DNA from: Bacteroidales bacterium | GTDB lineage: Bacteria > Bacteroidota > Bacteroidia > Bacteroidales > Muribaculaceae | Reading direction: 5' to 3' | DNA: 64,000 nucleotides | NCBI GenBank assembly: GCA_019416285.1 | Contig: DXXM01000008.1 | Location: forward strand, 29,378-93,377 | In this document: one piece after another, positions 50,029 through 59,400 of the stretch | How the letters are laid out: each line of letters begins with the position of its first letter | How positions within the stretch are numbered: position 1 is the stretch's first letter | Made by a program: the position numbers and the translations under genes | Notes under the pieces: model-generated | What the model was told of the DNA's origin: nothing | Database searches by the model: none | Seen by the model: only the letters and a program-made list of their open reading frames with translations

Positions 50029-50178
50029 ATGAAAAAAATAACACGTCCGCAACTGACAGATGCCGTGAAGCTGACCCCGCGTGAGCTGAACGACATGCGC
50101 TTTTCGCAGAAACACACTGTCCTGACACCCGAACAACTCGAAAAACTTGCCGCCGGAAAGACGAATCCGGCGCAGTGA
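50029..50178 (+). CDS. 49-residue leader-like peptide
   Basis: ATG at 50029 to TGA at 50176-50178 encodes 49 residues beginning MKKITRPQLTDAVKLTPREL and ending AAGKTNPAQ. The MKKI start, the LTPRELNDMR helix and a second LTPEQLEKLAAG helix resemble the leader part of the radical-SAM-modified natural-product precursors found in Bacteroidota, though I cannot match a family and there is no Cys and no Gly-Gly cleavage site. It follows the C39-like/VKOR gene by 228 nt with a repeat element between. It ends before a bidirectional terminator. Confidence 0.5.
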   Translation: MKKITRPQLTDAVKLTPRELNDMRFSQKHTVLTPEQLEKLAAGKTNPAQ

Positions 50179-50281
50179 TTCTTTTTCATAGCCATGGAGA
50201 TTTGGAAGTGTTAATTTTGTTTCTTCAGCAAAATTACGGTCTGTTCTCACGCTGAAAGGTGCGATAATGCAAAATGAGGAT

Positions 50282-50330
50282 AAAAAAGGCGCCTGCACGA
50301 CTCCGAAAGGAGAAGTGCAGGCGCTTTTTG
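50282..50330. terminator. Bidirectional terminator between the small peptide and the glycogen operon
   Basis: The 10-bp stem GCGCCTGCAC (50289-50298) / GTGCAGGCGC (50315-50324) is flanked by AAAAAA on the left and TTTTT on the right, so it serves both converging transcripts. Confidence 0.88.
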
Positions 50331-50389
50331 TGGCGGGGCGCTGGATTGCAGAATCCTTTGTCCCCGCGTTTTACGGTTGGAAAAACAGT

Positions 50390-51853
50390 TTATTCGGCTT
50401 TGGGTTCCTCGGCTGCGGGAGTTTCCGCTGCTGCCTTGGGCTTACGGCCGCGTTTGGGTTTATCGGCTTCAGCTTTGGCTTTCTTTGTTTTCTTTTCCTT
50501 GGGTTTAGCCTCAGCTTCGGCTGCTTTCTCGCGGAGGAGGTGCTCCTCGTTGAAATGCTCGATGTTTTTGCGCATCGACTCTGCCTCCTTGTTTAGAACC
50601 TCGATTTCACGCTCCTGGTTGCGGATGGTGGTGAGGAGTGACGAGAGCTCTTCGTTGTCAATCGACATCGGGTACTGCTCCTCGACGCGCACGATGAAGT
50701 CGGCGAGGACGTTCATGTAGTTTGTGAAGGCCTCGAAGGGGGTGTCGTAGGGCGAGAACTGCGAGTGTACCGAACCGTCGTGCATGTTTTTGGTCGACAT
50801 GTAGAAGAAGTGGTCCGATGCCTGGAGATAGTACCAGTCCTGCTTGAGACGACGGTCCTCGCAGAGACGCACGCGCTCGCTCACGGAGTAGAGCTTGCTG
50901 AAAGCTTCGTTCTGGAGCTTGTTGCCGAGCCAGGCGGTGGTGTCGCGTGCTTCGTCGGCCCATGAAATCGGGTGTAGCACAGAGAGCTCTGCCACGGGTT
51001 TGAGCTTGGCCACAGCGGTGGAGGGTGTCCAGAACTCTACGCCGCGCTCCTCGGCGAAGCGAGGAAGGGCTTCGAGGAACTGGAAGATACCGGTCTCGCG
51101 GGGCTGGAAGTCGCCGAACACCTCAAGGTTCATGAAGAGGTTGATAATCTGCTCCTCGGCGGGAGTGTCGGCAATCCAGTTGATGTACTTGTCGGCGGTG
51201 AGGGGATACTCATCCCAGGCGGTGTTGCTGAAGCGATCCGAGATGTCGTCGGAGAACTTGTCATTTTTCAGCAGGATTTTCAGCTTGGGAGCCGAAGCAG
51301 CGCTGTAGACATAGTTGGGCGACTTCCATCCGAGTATGTGCTTGGCCCCTTCGGTAATCACACCCTTGTAACCCATGGCGAGAATCTGCGGGGCGAGTTC
51401 GTCGCTGTAGATGAGCTCGGTGTTGCGGAGCACTTTGGGAGTCTGGCCGAAGAGTTCCTTGATTTTCTCGTCGTGGACGCGGACCTGGTTTGCGAACTCC
51501 TCGGGGTCGGCGAGCGACGAAAGGGAGTGGGCGTAGGTCTCGGCGAGGAACTCCACGCAGCCTGTCTCGGCGAGTTTCTTCAGGAGGTCAATGAATTCGG
51601 GGACATACTGCTCGAACTGTTCAAGAGCTGTGCCGGTGACAGAGATGGCACATTTGAATTTGCCGCCGGTGGCCTCAATCATGCGCAGGAGTGACTCGGC
51701 TGCGGGGATGTAGCTGCGCTGGGCTATGCGTGTGATGATGTCGTCGTTGGCGAAATCGTCATAGTAGTAGTGGTCGTTGCCTATATCGAAGAAGCGATAT
51801 CTTTTCAGACGGAATGGCTGATGAATCTGAAAATAGAAACAAATTGCTTTCAT
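50390..51853 (-). CDS. Glycoside hydrolase family 57 protein
   Basis: A 487-residue cytosolic enzyme acting on alpha-glucans (alpha-amylase or 4-alpha-glucanotransferase type). The GH57 start motif is ICFYFQIHQPFRLKRYRF. Further conserved blocks are VEFLAETYAHSLSSLADPEE, LRNTELIYSDELAPQI, HILGWKSPNYVY and LFMNLEVFGDFQ. The C-terminal 100 residues are a coiled coil followed by a Lys/Ala/Glu/Pro-rich low-complexity tail (KPKEKKTKKAKAEADKPKRG), unusual in the family. It is the last gene of the glycogen operon, 28 nt after the GT4 gene. Confidence 0.9.
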   Translation of the reverse strand: MKAICFYFQIHQPFRLKRYRFFDIGNDHYYYDDFANDDIITRIAQRSYIPAAESLLRMIEATGGKFKCAISVTGTALEQFEQYVPEFIDLLKKLAETGCVEFLAETYAHSLSSLADPEEFANQVRVHDEKIKELFGQTPKVLRNTELIYSDELAPQILAMGYKGVITEGAKHILGWKSPNYVYSAASAPKLKILLKNDKFSDDISDRFSNTAWDEYPLTADKYINWIADTPAEEQIINLFMNLEVFGDFQPRETGIFQFLEALPRFAEERGVEFWTPSTAVAKLKPVAELSVLHPISWADEARDTTAWLGNKLQNEAFSKLYSVSERVRLCEDRRLKQDWYYLQASDHFFYMSTKNMHDGSVHSQFSPYDTPFEAFTNYMNVLADFIVRVEEQYPMSIDNEELSSLLTTIRNQEREIEVLNKEAESMRKNIEHFNEEHLLREKAAEAEAKPKEKKTKKAKAEADKPKRGRKPKAAAETPAAEEPKAE

Positions 51854-51881
51854 GATTATTATCGGTGTTGTGGGGGTGTGG

Positions 51882-53141
51882 CTATCTGTTTAATACCTTG
51901 TTGTAAATGTTTATCACCTTCTGTCCGGCCTTGTCCCAGGTAATCTGGTTGACTTCGGCGAGACCGTCCTCGCGGAGCTGCTGATACATGGCGGGATAGG
52001 TGACGATTGAATTTATGGCGTCGGCCATGGCGTCGATGTCCCAGTAGTCGGTCTTGATGACGTTTGTGAGTATTTCGGCGCAACCGCTCTGCTTGGAGAT
52101 GATGGAGGGCACTCCCATCTGCATGGCCTCAAGCGGAGAGATGCCGAAGGGCTCGGAGACGGAGGGCATGATGTAGACGTCGGACGCCTTGAGCATCTCG
52201 TAGACCTGATTGCCCCGCTGGAAGCCGGGGAAGTGGAAGCGGTCAGCGATTCCGCGCTCGGCTGCGAGGAGAATCATCTTGTCCATCATGTCGCCGCTGC
52301 CGGCCATGACGAAGCGGACGTTGGGATTGTTCTTGAGCACCTTTGCGGCGGCCTCGACGAAGTATTCGGGACCCTTCTGCATGGTGATGCGGCCGAGGAA
52401 GGTCACAACCTTGTCCTTGCTCTTGTGTTCGGGCACGTTGAGCTGCTCCTGTGTGAGCGGGGTCACGGCATTGTGGACGGTGGTCACTTTGGCCGGGTCG
52501 ATGCCGTAGTTGTTGATGACGGTGTCGCGTGTGAGGTTCGACACGCAGATGATGTGGTCGGCATGGTTCATGCCGTCCTTCTCGATACCGAACACCGTGG
52601 GGTTGGGTTTCCCTCGTGAGCGGTCAAATTCAGTGGCGTGCACGTGGATCACCAGCGGTTTGCCGGAAACCTGCTTGGCGTGGATGCCGGCGGGATAGGT
52701 GAGCCAGTCGTGTGAGTGGATTATGTCGAAGTCGACCGTGCGGGCCACCACACCGGCGCATATCGAGTAGTTGTTGATTTCCTCGACGAGATTGTCGGGG
52801 TAGCGTCCGGAGAACTCGATGCAACCGAGGTCGTTGGTACGCATGTAGTTGAAGTCGGCGTAGATGTGGTCGCGGAGGCGGAAGTAGAAGTCAGGGTCCA
52901 TGACGTTGCCGATGCGCTCCTGGACGTATTCGCGGGAGACGTCGCGCCAGGCCACGGGAACCTGCGACATGCCGATGATATGGGCGAAGTGTTTCTCCTC
53001 GTCGCCGAAAGGCTTGGGTATGACAAAAGTTATGTCCATATCGCCACACTCCCACATACCCTTAGTGAGACCGTAGCTGGCAGTGCCGAGACCGCCGAGG
53101 ATGTGAGGGGGAAATTCCCATCCGAACATTAAAGCTTTCAT
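51882..53141 (-). CDS. Glycosyltransferase family 4 (glycogen-synthase-like)
   Basis: A 419-residue GT-B-fold transferase. The N-terminal motif FGWEFPPHILGGLGTASYGL is like the ADP-glucose-binding loop of glycogen synthases (KxGGL-type). IIHSHDWLTYPAGIHAKQ, VTFLGRITMQKGPEYFVEAA and the E-x7-E site SEPFGISPLEAMQMG complete the GT4 signature. Linked to a debranching enzyme and GH57, it most likely elongates glycogen, although the donor (ADP- or UDP-glucose) cannot be read from sequence. It is 13 nt after the debranching-enzyme gene. Confidence 0.9.
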   Translation of the reverse strand: MKALMFGWEFPPHILGGLGTASYGLTKGMWECGDMDITFVIPKPFGDEEKHFAHIIGMSQVPVAWRDVSREYVQERIGNVMDPDFYFRLRDHIYADFNYMRTNDLGCIEFSGRYPDNLVEEINNYSICAGVVARTVDFDIIHSHDWLTYPAGIHAKQVSGKPLVIHVHATEFDRSRGKPNPTVFGIEKDGMNHADHIICVSNLTRDTVINNYGIDPAKVTTVHNAVTPLTQEQLNVPEHKSKDKVVTFLGRITMQKGPEYFVEAAAKVLKNNPNVRFVMAGSGDMMDKMILLAAERGIADRFHFPGFQRGNQVYEMLKASDVYIMPSVSEPFGISPLEAMQMGVPSIISKQSGCAEILTNVIKTDYWDIDAMADAINSIVTYPAMYQQLREDGLAEVNQITWDKAGQKVINIYNKVLNR

Positions 53142-53154
53142 GGGTGTGTGAAGA

Positions 53155-55089
53155 TTAGTCCATTATAAATTTTTTGAGAGTAGTCAGGGTGCGGAGCACT
53201 TCGGCCACGTTGGTGACATGGCTGATGGCGCCACGGCCGGTGTAGGGCGGGTTGGCGTCGTAGAGCTGCGAGAGGGAGCCGATGCAGCCGTTTGACATCT
53301 CGTCCTCGAAGCCGATGAGCATGCGGTCGACGTAGCTGACGCCGCTCATGCCAAACACCTTGAGATAGGCGTCGGAGTAGAAACCGATGAGCCAGGGGCG
53401 CGATGGACCGTTGTGGAGAGCCATTTCGCGTTCTTCGGGTGAGCCGAGGTAGCAGGGGCGGTAGCCGTAGCTCTTCGGTGAGAGGGTGCGGAGACCCTTG
53501 GGGGTGAGGAGCTCGCGGGTCACGATGTCAAGCACTTTCTTGCGTTGACGGCGGTCAAGCGGAGAGTAGTCGAGGCCGATGGCGATTGCCATGTTGGGAC
53601 GCACGGAGGGGTCGGCGTAGGTGCCGTTGACGTAGTCGTAGAGGTAGCCGTAGTCGTTGAGGAAGGTCGAAATGAAGGGTCGGGCCATTTTCTCGGCCAC
53701 ACCGCTGTATCTCTCGGCCTCGGGAGAGCCTTCCATAAGTTTGGAGGCAAAGACGAGGGCGTTGTACCAGAGGGCGTTGAACTCTACCAGAAGGCCTGTA
53801 CGGGGGATTACCGGGCGTCCGCCGAGGGAAGCGTTCATCCACGACATCGGTTTGTCGAGACCATCGGTTGTGATCATGCCGTTCTCGTCGGTCTTGAGCA
53901 TCGGATGCTTGCCGGCGAGGATATAGTCAAGGATATTGCGGATTATGCTGCGGTATTTCGACGAGGCGTCCTCGCGGCCGTAGGCCTTGGCATACTGCTG
54001 GAGAGCCCAGATTGCCCACAGGGGGATGTCGGGGAGGTCGATTCCACCTATGCGCTTGTCGTTTTCGCCGGTCTCCATGAAGTGGCGGAGAGCTTTGAGG
54101 GCAGTGTCGGCTATACGCTCGAAATCCTCGCGGTGGTTGATGGCGATTGTGGCGCCGGGGAGGGCCATGAAGGTGTTGCGGGCGAGAATCTTGCCCCAGG
54201 GATAGCCTGAGAGGAGATACATGCCGTCCTTTTCATTGAGGTAACACTGCTTGACAGCGTTTTTCAGACAGTTGAAGAAGGATGTGCGGCAGGTGCGCTG
54301 TGCAATCTCGTTTTCATACATCTTGGCGAGTGAGCGGGGAGATACTTCGCTCAGGCCGGCCGAGAAGATTACGGATTCGCCTTTCTTGATGGGCACCTCG
54401 AAATAGCCGGGCACCCAGAGGTCCTCGCAGTAGGGCACTCCGCGCTCGAGGTCCTTGACATATTCGAAGCCGTTGTACCAGTTGGGCTCGTAGGTCCAGG
54501 TGGGTTTGTGGCTGAACTGCATGAAGAGGCGGGGATAGCCGGGATAGAGGCAGGCTGAGACTCCGTTTTTCACCTCGGGTATTGTCGGGTCGAGGGCGCT
54601 GTTGGCCACGCAGAGCTCGTTGGCGTCGCGGAAGGCAAGCACGGGGCGGAAGCGGAGGGTCGTGGGCGAATGGGCCTCGACGAGAGTATAGCGGATGAGG
54701 ATTCGGTTTTCGTTTGAGATGAAGATCTTCTCTTTAGTGAGAATCACACCACCGACGCGATATGTTGTACGGGGGACGCTCTCGCAGTCAAACTCACGAA
54801 TGTACTTGTGTCCGTTGGGGCTCATGACACCTCCGCGGTAGCGGTGGAGAGCCAGGTTGAAGGGGGCGCCGTGCTGGTAGACCGTGAGGTCGAGCGACGA
54901 CAGGAGGACATGCCACGAATTGCCCAGCTCAGGCACGGGAACCACGAGGAGTCCGTGTTGCTTGCGGGTGTTGCAGTCGACTATCGTCGTGCAGTGATAG
55001 GCCCCCGACTGATTAGTTCGGAGCATCTCCTTGGGTAGTGACTGCTCCAGGTTAATCATGAGATTTTTATCAAATTTAAGATAGCTCAT
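53155..55089 (-). CDS. Glycogen debranching enzyme (amylo-alpha-1,6-glucosidase)
   Basis: A 644-residue GH133-type debranching enzyme that removes alpha-1,6 branches from glycogen. The N-terminal beta domain (about 1-260, SYLKFDKNLMINLEQSLPKE, AYHCTTIVDCNTRKQHGLLV) precedes an (alpha/alpha)6 barrel (about 290-644), with KILARNTFMALPGATIAINH, GIDLPDIPLWAIWALQQYAK, MSWMNASLGGRPVIPRTGLL, VEFNALWYNALVFASKL and SPEEREMALHNGPSRPW, which hold the acidic catalytic residues. It is the first gene of the operon debranching enzyme-GT4-GH57, with an upstream promoter and about 110 nt of leader. Confidence 0.95.
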   Translation of the reverse strand: MSYLKFDKNLMINLEQSLPKEMLRTNQSGAYHCTTIVDCNTRKQHGLLVVPVPELGNSWHVLLSSLDLTVYQHGAPFNLALHRYRGGVMSPNGHKYIREFDCESVPRTTYRVGGVILTKEKIFISNENRILIRYTLVEAHSPTTLRFRPVLAFRDANELCVANSALDPTIPEVKNGVSACLYPGYPRLFMQFSHKPTWTYEPNWYNGFEYVKDLERGVPYCEDLWVPGYFEVPIKKGESVIFSAGLSEVSPRSLAKMYENEIAQRTCRTSFFNCLKNAVKQCYLNEKDGMYLLSGYPWGKILARNTFMALPGATIAINHREDFERIADTALKALRHFMETGENDKRIGGIDLPDIPLWAIWALQQYAKAYGREDASSKYRSIIRNILDYILAGKHPMLKTDENGMITTDGLDKPMSWMNASLGGRPVIPRTGLLVEFNALWYNALVFASKLMEGSPEAERYSGVAEKMARPFISTFLNDYGYLYDYVNGTYADPSVRPNMAIAIGLDYSPLDRRQRKKVLDIVTRELLTPKGLRTLSPKSYGYRPCYLGSPEEREMALHNGPSRPWLIGFYSDAYLKVFGMSGVSYVDRMLIGFEDEMSNGCIGSLSQLYDANPPYTGRGAISHVTNVAEVLRTLTTLKKFIMD

Positions 55090-55208
55090 GTAGGGGTATT
55101 GTTATTATTGATTGTTAGATTTCTGTCGGAATGTGATATTAGAATTGATGCGGCTCCCGGAGCGGGTAGAAGAGATTGCAGCCGCATGCCTGGCGGTTTA
55201 TCAAGTCA

Positions 55209-55240
55209 CGAATTTATGGCTTTATTTCGATAAAAGCAAA
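55209..55240 (-). promoter_or_regulatory. Promoter of the glycogen operon (imperfect -7 box)
   Basis: TAAATTCG (55209-55216, one mismatch to TAnnTTTG) with TTTG (55237-55240) 20 nt upstream. The leader is about 113 nt. Confidence 0.5.
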
Positions 55241-55415
55241 CTTTGGACGTAAAAAATCCATGAATAATCATAAATGTGCCCGCGGGTTATGTTGTGTAGC
55301 ATAAAATAGCCTGTAATAGCGTTTCCCCGGCGCTCTTATTGTATGTGTAGGACATACATTAACGCTTTGCCACGGATTAACAATAACTCCGCGCCCGGTT
55401 TTGCGGACGGAATAC

Positions 55416-55456
55416 AAAAAGCCCCGGACATGCTGCACGCGGCAGGCGGTCCGGGG
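55416..55456 (-). terminator. Terminator of the rpmB-rpmG-DUF4295 operon
   Basis: The 8-bp stem CCCCGGAC (55422-55429) / GTCCGGGG (55449-55456) is followed on the minus strand by CTTTTTG, 44 nt beyond the DUF4295 stop. Confidence 0.8.
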
Positions 55457-55499
55457 TAAATCTTTTCGTCAGAAGTAGTGTATGGTGACGTGGTCGCTC

Positions 55500-55649
55500 T
55501 TATTTGAGAGCGTCCTTTACAGCATCGTTGGGAACCATCTGTTCCTGGAAGGTGTAAGCACCAGTCTTCGCCGACTTAACGACTTTGATGACCTTGCTGT
55601 AAGTGCGGCCTTCGCCTTTTTGCAGAGATGCAACGGTTTTCTTTGCCAT
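55500..55649 (-). CDS. DUF4295 small ribosome-associated protein
   Basis: ATG at 55649 to TAA at 55500-55502 encodes 49 residues beginning MAKKTVASLQKGEGRTYSKV and ending VKDALK. This is the Bacteroidota-specific DUF4295 protein encoded after rpmG. To my knowledge it corresponds to a large-subunit protein (named bL38) seen in a Flavobacterium ribosome structure; I cannot check this here. It is small, basic and typical of a ribosomal protein. It lies 11 nt after rpmG. Confidence 0.9.
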   Translation of the reverse strand: MAKKTVASLQKGEGRTYSKVIKVVKSAKTGAYTFQEQMVPNDAVKDALK

Positions 55650-55660
55650 GAGTCAGTGAA

Positions 55661-55849
55661 TTATTTGATTTCTTTGTGAACGGTAACTTTCTTGAGGATG
55701 GGGTTGTATTTCTTCAACTCCAGACGCTCGGTTGTGTTCTTGCGGTTCTTCGTAGTGATATAACGAGAGGTACCGGGCATGCCTGATGCCTTGTGTTCAG
55801 TACATTCGAGGATGACCTGAACGCGATTGCCTTTAGCTTTCTTTGCCAT
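55661..55849 (-). CDS. rpmG: 50S ribosomal protein bL33
   Basis: A 62-residue large-subunit protein: MAKKAKGNRVQVILECTEHK, then SRYITTKNRKNTTERLELKK and the C-terminal YNPILKKVTVHKEIK. This is the C-minus form: only a single Cys remains, so the zinc-ribbon of the C-plus type is absent. It is 4 nt after rpmB and 11 nt before DUF4295. Confidence 0.97.
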   Translation of the reverse strand: MAKKAKGNRVQVILECTEHKASGMPGTSRYITTKNRKNTTERLELKKYNPILKKVTVHKEIK

Positions 55850-55853
55850 CTTC

Positions 55854-56114
55854 TTATAAAATGTCTAAGTATTTGATTTCAGTTATATAACCCTTTGCGG
55901 CTGCTTCTTTGATGGCAGCGTCGAGACCCTTCTTGTTGATGGTGCGAAGGCCTGCGGCTGAAATGGTAAGGGTGATCCAAGCTTGCTCCTCAACCCAGAA
56001 GAATTTCTTGTTGAAGAGATTTACGTCAAACTTGCGCTTGGTGCGACGCTTTGAGTGCGACACATTGTTGCCCACCATTGCTTTCTTGCCTGTGATCTGA
56101 CAAATTTTTGACAT
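55854..56114 (-). CDS. rpmB: 50S ribosomal protein bL28
   Basis: An 86-residue large-subunit protein with the family start MSKICQITGKKAMVGNNVSH, the basic segment SKRRTKRKFDVNLFNKKFF and ISAAGLRTINKKGLDAAI. It heads the rpmB-rpmG-DUF4295 operon. The strong promoter lies about 140 nt upstream, leaving a structured leader that could carry translational control. Confidence 0.97.
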   Translation of the reverse strand: MSKICQITGKKAMVGNNVSHSKRRTKRKFDVNLFNKKFFWVEEQAWITLTISAAGLRTINKKGLDAAIKEAAAKGYITEIKYLDIL

Positions 56115-56194
56115 GGCTGTTGGTTTTTATCTCTTTGTTGTTTATAATTATATAAGTCACAGCGCCTTGTGGCCGCCATCTCAAATCTCATATC

Positions 56195-56221
56195 AGGGCT
56201 GAGTGCATCATTCAGAGCCCT
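56195..56221 (-). promoter_or_regulatory. Leader hairpin in the rpmB mRNA
   Basis: AGGGCT (56195-56200) and AGCCCT (56216-56221) pair around a 15-nt loop, about 80 nt before the rpmB ATG. The A-run on its 5' side in the mRNA makes it unlike a terminator for rpmB. It may be a regulatory leader structure. Confidence 0.4.
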
Positions 56222-56251
56222 TTTTTAAGGATGTGCCACAAAACTCGGCTG

Positions 56252-56282
56252 CAAAGTTATGAAATTATTCCCTCTTAACCAA
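56252..56282 (-). promoter_or_regulatory. Promoter of the rpmB-rpmG-DUF4295 operon
   Basis: The -7 box TAACTTTG (56252-56259) has TTG (56280-56282) 20 nt upstream. Confidence 0.7.
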
Positions 56283-56420
56283 GACTTTTTCACTCTTTTT
56301 AGAAAGGGCTCACATATTTTAACCACCATGTCCGCATCAGCGGTACCGGCAAATCAGTTTTGTAAACGCAGTAACTGTTATGGCGCTTGCAATATGAATA
56401 GTTATCAAGTCAGACCAGAT

Positions 56421-56452
56421 AAAAAAGAAGTGCGGAGTCTGACTCCGCACTT
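56421..56452 (-). terminator. Terminator of the large pectinesterase gene
   Basis: A perfect 12-bp stem (AAGTGCGGAGTC at 56428-56439, GACTCCGCACTT at 56441-56452) is followed on the minus strand by CTTTTTTATC. Confidence 0.88.
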
Positions 56453-56489
56453 CCGGATGTGAATTCGAAATCGTGTAGATAGGGAATGA

Positions 56490-59400
56490 TTATCTGAGCA
56501 TGACTTTTGTGGCTTCGCAACGGCCGTCGGTGAAAGTCACTACGCGGATGGCAATGCCGCGGTAGTTATCATTGACGCGGATGCCCTGCAGGTTGAGATA
56601 TTCGACTTTAGCCACGCTGCTGTCGGCACTGATGCCTGTAATGGCAGAGCTGGAGAAGTTGATTTCGGTAGCCTTGACGCTCAGACCGCCCATGTCGTTG
56701 GCGGAACGCAAGATATAGATGCCGTCGGCTTCGGGTGTGAAACGGGTGTCGGTGGTGTTGGCGAGATATTTGCCGTCCTTGAAGATGACAGTGGTGCGCA
56801 CCTGCGGGTCAGCTTCCCAGGTGATGGAGCCATCGGCCACGGTAGCTGCGGGAGGTTCGGGGAGCGAGGTGTAGTCAGTCGGGAGCCAGCCGTCGGTTCC
56901 GCCAAGCACATTGATTACGGTGAAGCGGGCAGCCTCCTCTTCAGTAAGCACCGGAGTGTAGGTATTGGTGCTTGTGGGAGAATTTTTGCGCTCCGAGAGG
57001 TCGAGGAGTTTGCCGTCCTTACCGGTGGAGCCGAACTCGTAGAAGTGAGTGGGGAGAGTGCCCATGCTTGTCCATCCGGCGGGAGCGGGGAGCACGTTCA
57101 TGCGGGTGTTGATGTAATGGATTCGGGGCTCGTTCTGCCAGGGGCGTCCGAGGTGATAGCTGCCGTCGGTCACTTCCTTGGCGCCGTCGACCGCCGAGAT
57201 GGTGCAGTTGCTGAACACGTAGCCCCAGCGGAGCGATGCGGCTGTGTTGGGAGCGGCGATGACGTTGCCGTTGCGGTCCTCAAGCACGAGGTCACAGCGG
57301 TCGTAGAAGTTGTCACCGCCACCGCAGATGAAGTCAACAGTGCCGTGAATCTCGCAGGCGTCGAAATATGCACGCTCGCCTGTCACCTGAGTGTCCTGGT
57401 TGCCGAGCATGAGCACATTCTTCATGATGGTCTTGTTTCCGCCGTAGACGGCCACTGCCTGGCCCGAATTTTTGTCAGCCATGCCGTAATTGAAGTCATT
57501 GCGGAGCGTGAGGTCCTGGAGATAGAAACCGGAGCGGTCACGGAGATTGAGCACGGGGTTGGAGATGCCGTTGCGAGTGCCGCGGATAACCACACCGTCG
57601 CGGCTCTCGCCGATGAGCGACACGTTGTTGCACTGCAGGCGCTGTTCGATACCCTCGAAGTTATAGTCGCCGTTGAGTATGAATATCACCTTGCGCTCGG
57701 CGTCGGCGGCCTTGTTGGAGGCGTTGACAGCGGCAAAGGCGGCTTTGAACTCATCAACATTCGAAACCACGTAGTCGTAGGCTTTCTTGGTGGCCACGGG
57801 ACGGTCGGCGGTGACGATGTCGCAGTTTATGGCCTCGGGATTGGTATTGCCGAAGAAATCAGAGGCGGCACCGGGAGCAACGGTGAGGGTGCTTGTCGAA
57901 TTGTAGTCAAGATTCCATACGCCGAAGTTGAGGACAGTGGAGCCGCCTTCAGCCGAAATGCGGTTGCCGTTTACTGTGGCTTCGGTGTCCTTCATCTCGC
58001 GGTCGAAGGTGAGGGTTACGACAGCGTGATTGTTGTTGACCTTTACCTCTTTACCGACGAGCTGCGGGACAGTGCCGGGATTGGTTTTCTCGATAAGGAG
58101 CTCGATGGCTGCATAAGGCTGGTTGCCGCCAGTGAGTACGAACTCTAAGGGAGCACCGGGCTTATGGTTTTCGACCACGCAGACGAGGTCATAAAGCTGG
58201 CCGCGCACGAAGTTGTGGCGTGAGGGGATGTAGGTGGTAGCACCCTCGCTCGTGAGCGAGGTGAGACCTTCGCCGTTACCGTAGTTGGCCGAGTAGCCGG
58301 AGAGGATGAATTGCTTCACAATCACACCGGCCGGGACAGCGAAAGTGTGGTCAGTGGAGTTGAATTTGAACTTGGTGCCGTTCCAGCCGTCGAGATTCGC
58401 ACAGGTTAGGGTGTAGAGGCCGTTGCTCCAGCCCGTGTCGGTCTTGCCTGCAGTGGTGTAGTTGATGACCACCTTTTCGTCCTTCTCGCCGGGGGTGTAG
58501 ATGTGGACTCCATCGACTGTGAGGGTGAATTTGCGCTCGCCGGCGTCGATGGTATAGACAGCGGAGGTGCCTTCAGTGCGCGAAGTAATTGCGGGTACTG
58601 AGCCGTCGGCCATAGTCGCCTTCACTTCAGGCACGGCAGTATAGATATTGCCGCTGAAGGTGGCAGCAAAGGAATTGCCTGTGTTGAGCTGGCGGAGTGT
58701 GGCGGCTGGGATGGCTGTGCCGTCGAGCGTCACGGTGGCCACTTCTGCCTCGCCGATACGGAGGATGCGCAGAGTGTAACGGCTCTTTAGGGCTACAGCG
58801 CCGTCGGTGGCCTTGATGTCGAATGTCAGGAAGCTCGATTTGTTGGGGCGCGGAGTGCGGATGGTGTAGCTTCCGTCGCCGTTGTCGGTGATGTCGAGCT
58901 CGTCGCCGTCAGCATCCTCGCCGAAGACGCTTACGCTTGCGTTCTCGACTGTCGGACGGATTGTGACGGTCGAAGCCTGGAAGTCGGCAGGTATCTTGCA
59001 CTCATAGTCGTAACCCTCGCCGGGGATGGCGTTCATGTCGCCGACCGAGAAGCCACCTATGCAGGCGAGCGGAGCATCAAGTGTGGCATGGATATATACG
59101 TCGTCGAGGTTGAACTGGTTGTCCTGGCTCACGCTTGAGCCAGGACCCTTCCATGTGGAGGCGGGGAATACGCGGATGCAGGCTTTTTCGGCGTTGGCGA
59201 GCGGAAGTTCTACGTCGGTCACGACCCAGGTCTTGTAGGAGGCGCCTGCGAGATAACTGTCGCCTGCGAGCGTCCAGTTGTCGCCGTCAGTAGAATATGC
59301 CACGGCGTAATATTGCGTCGGGCTGTTGTGGCCCGCGGCGTTGATCGAGAGGCGTATATTCTTGTAGCCGAGGGTTGAGGTCTGAATTTCGAAATAGTTG

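Larger units (their letters stand above)
55090..55499. other. 410-nt gap between the glycogen operon and the ribosomal cluster
   Basis: It contains the glycogen-operon promoter, an 8-bp leader hairpin (55148-55155/55180-55187, ATGCGGCT/AGCCGCAT) and the terminator of the ribosomal cluster. There is also a small inverted repeat near 55345. No gene is evident. Confidence 0.6.
56115..56489. other. 375-nt gap upstream of rpmB
   Basis: It holds the rpmB promoter and leader hairpin and the terminator of the large pectinesterase gene (each entered). A 67-codon plus-strand frame at 56259-56462 overlaps the promoter and terminator and looks non-coding. Confidence 0.6.

Noticed and set aside
56259..56462. 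Plus-strand frame of 67 codons between rpmB and the pectinesterase gene
   Set aside because: It overlaps the rpmB promoter and a strong terminator and has no recognisable product.
57045..58148. A long open frame on the plus strand opposite the large pectinesterase gene
   Set aside because: The minus strand encodes intact pectinesterase motifs. The plus-strand translation is low-complexity Val/Glu/Ala sequence typical of antisense G+C-rich frames.
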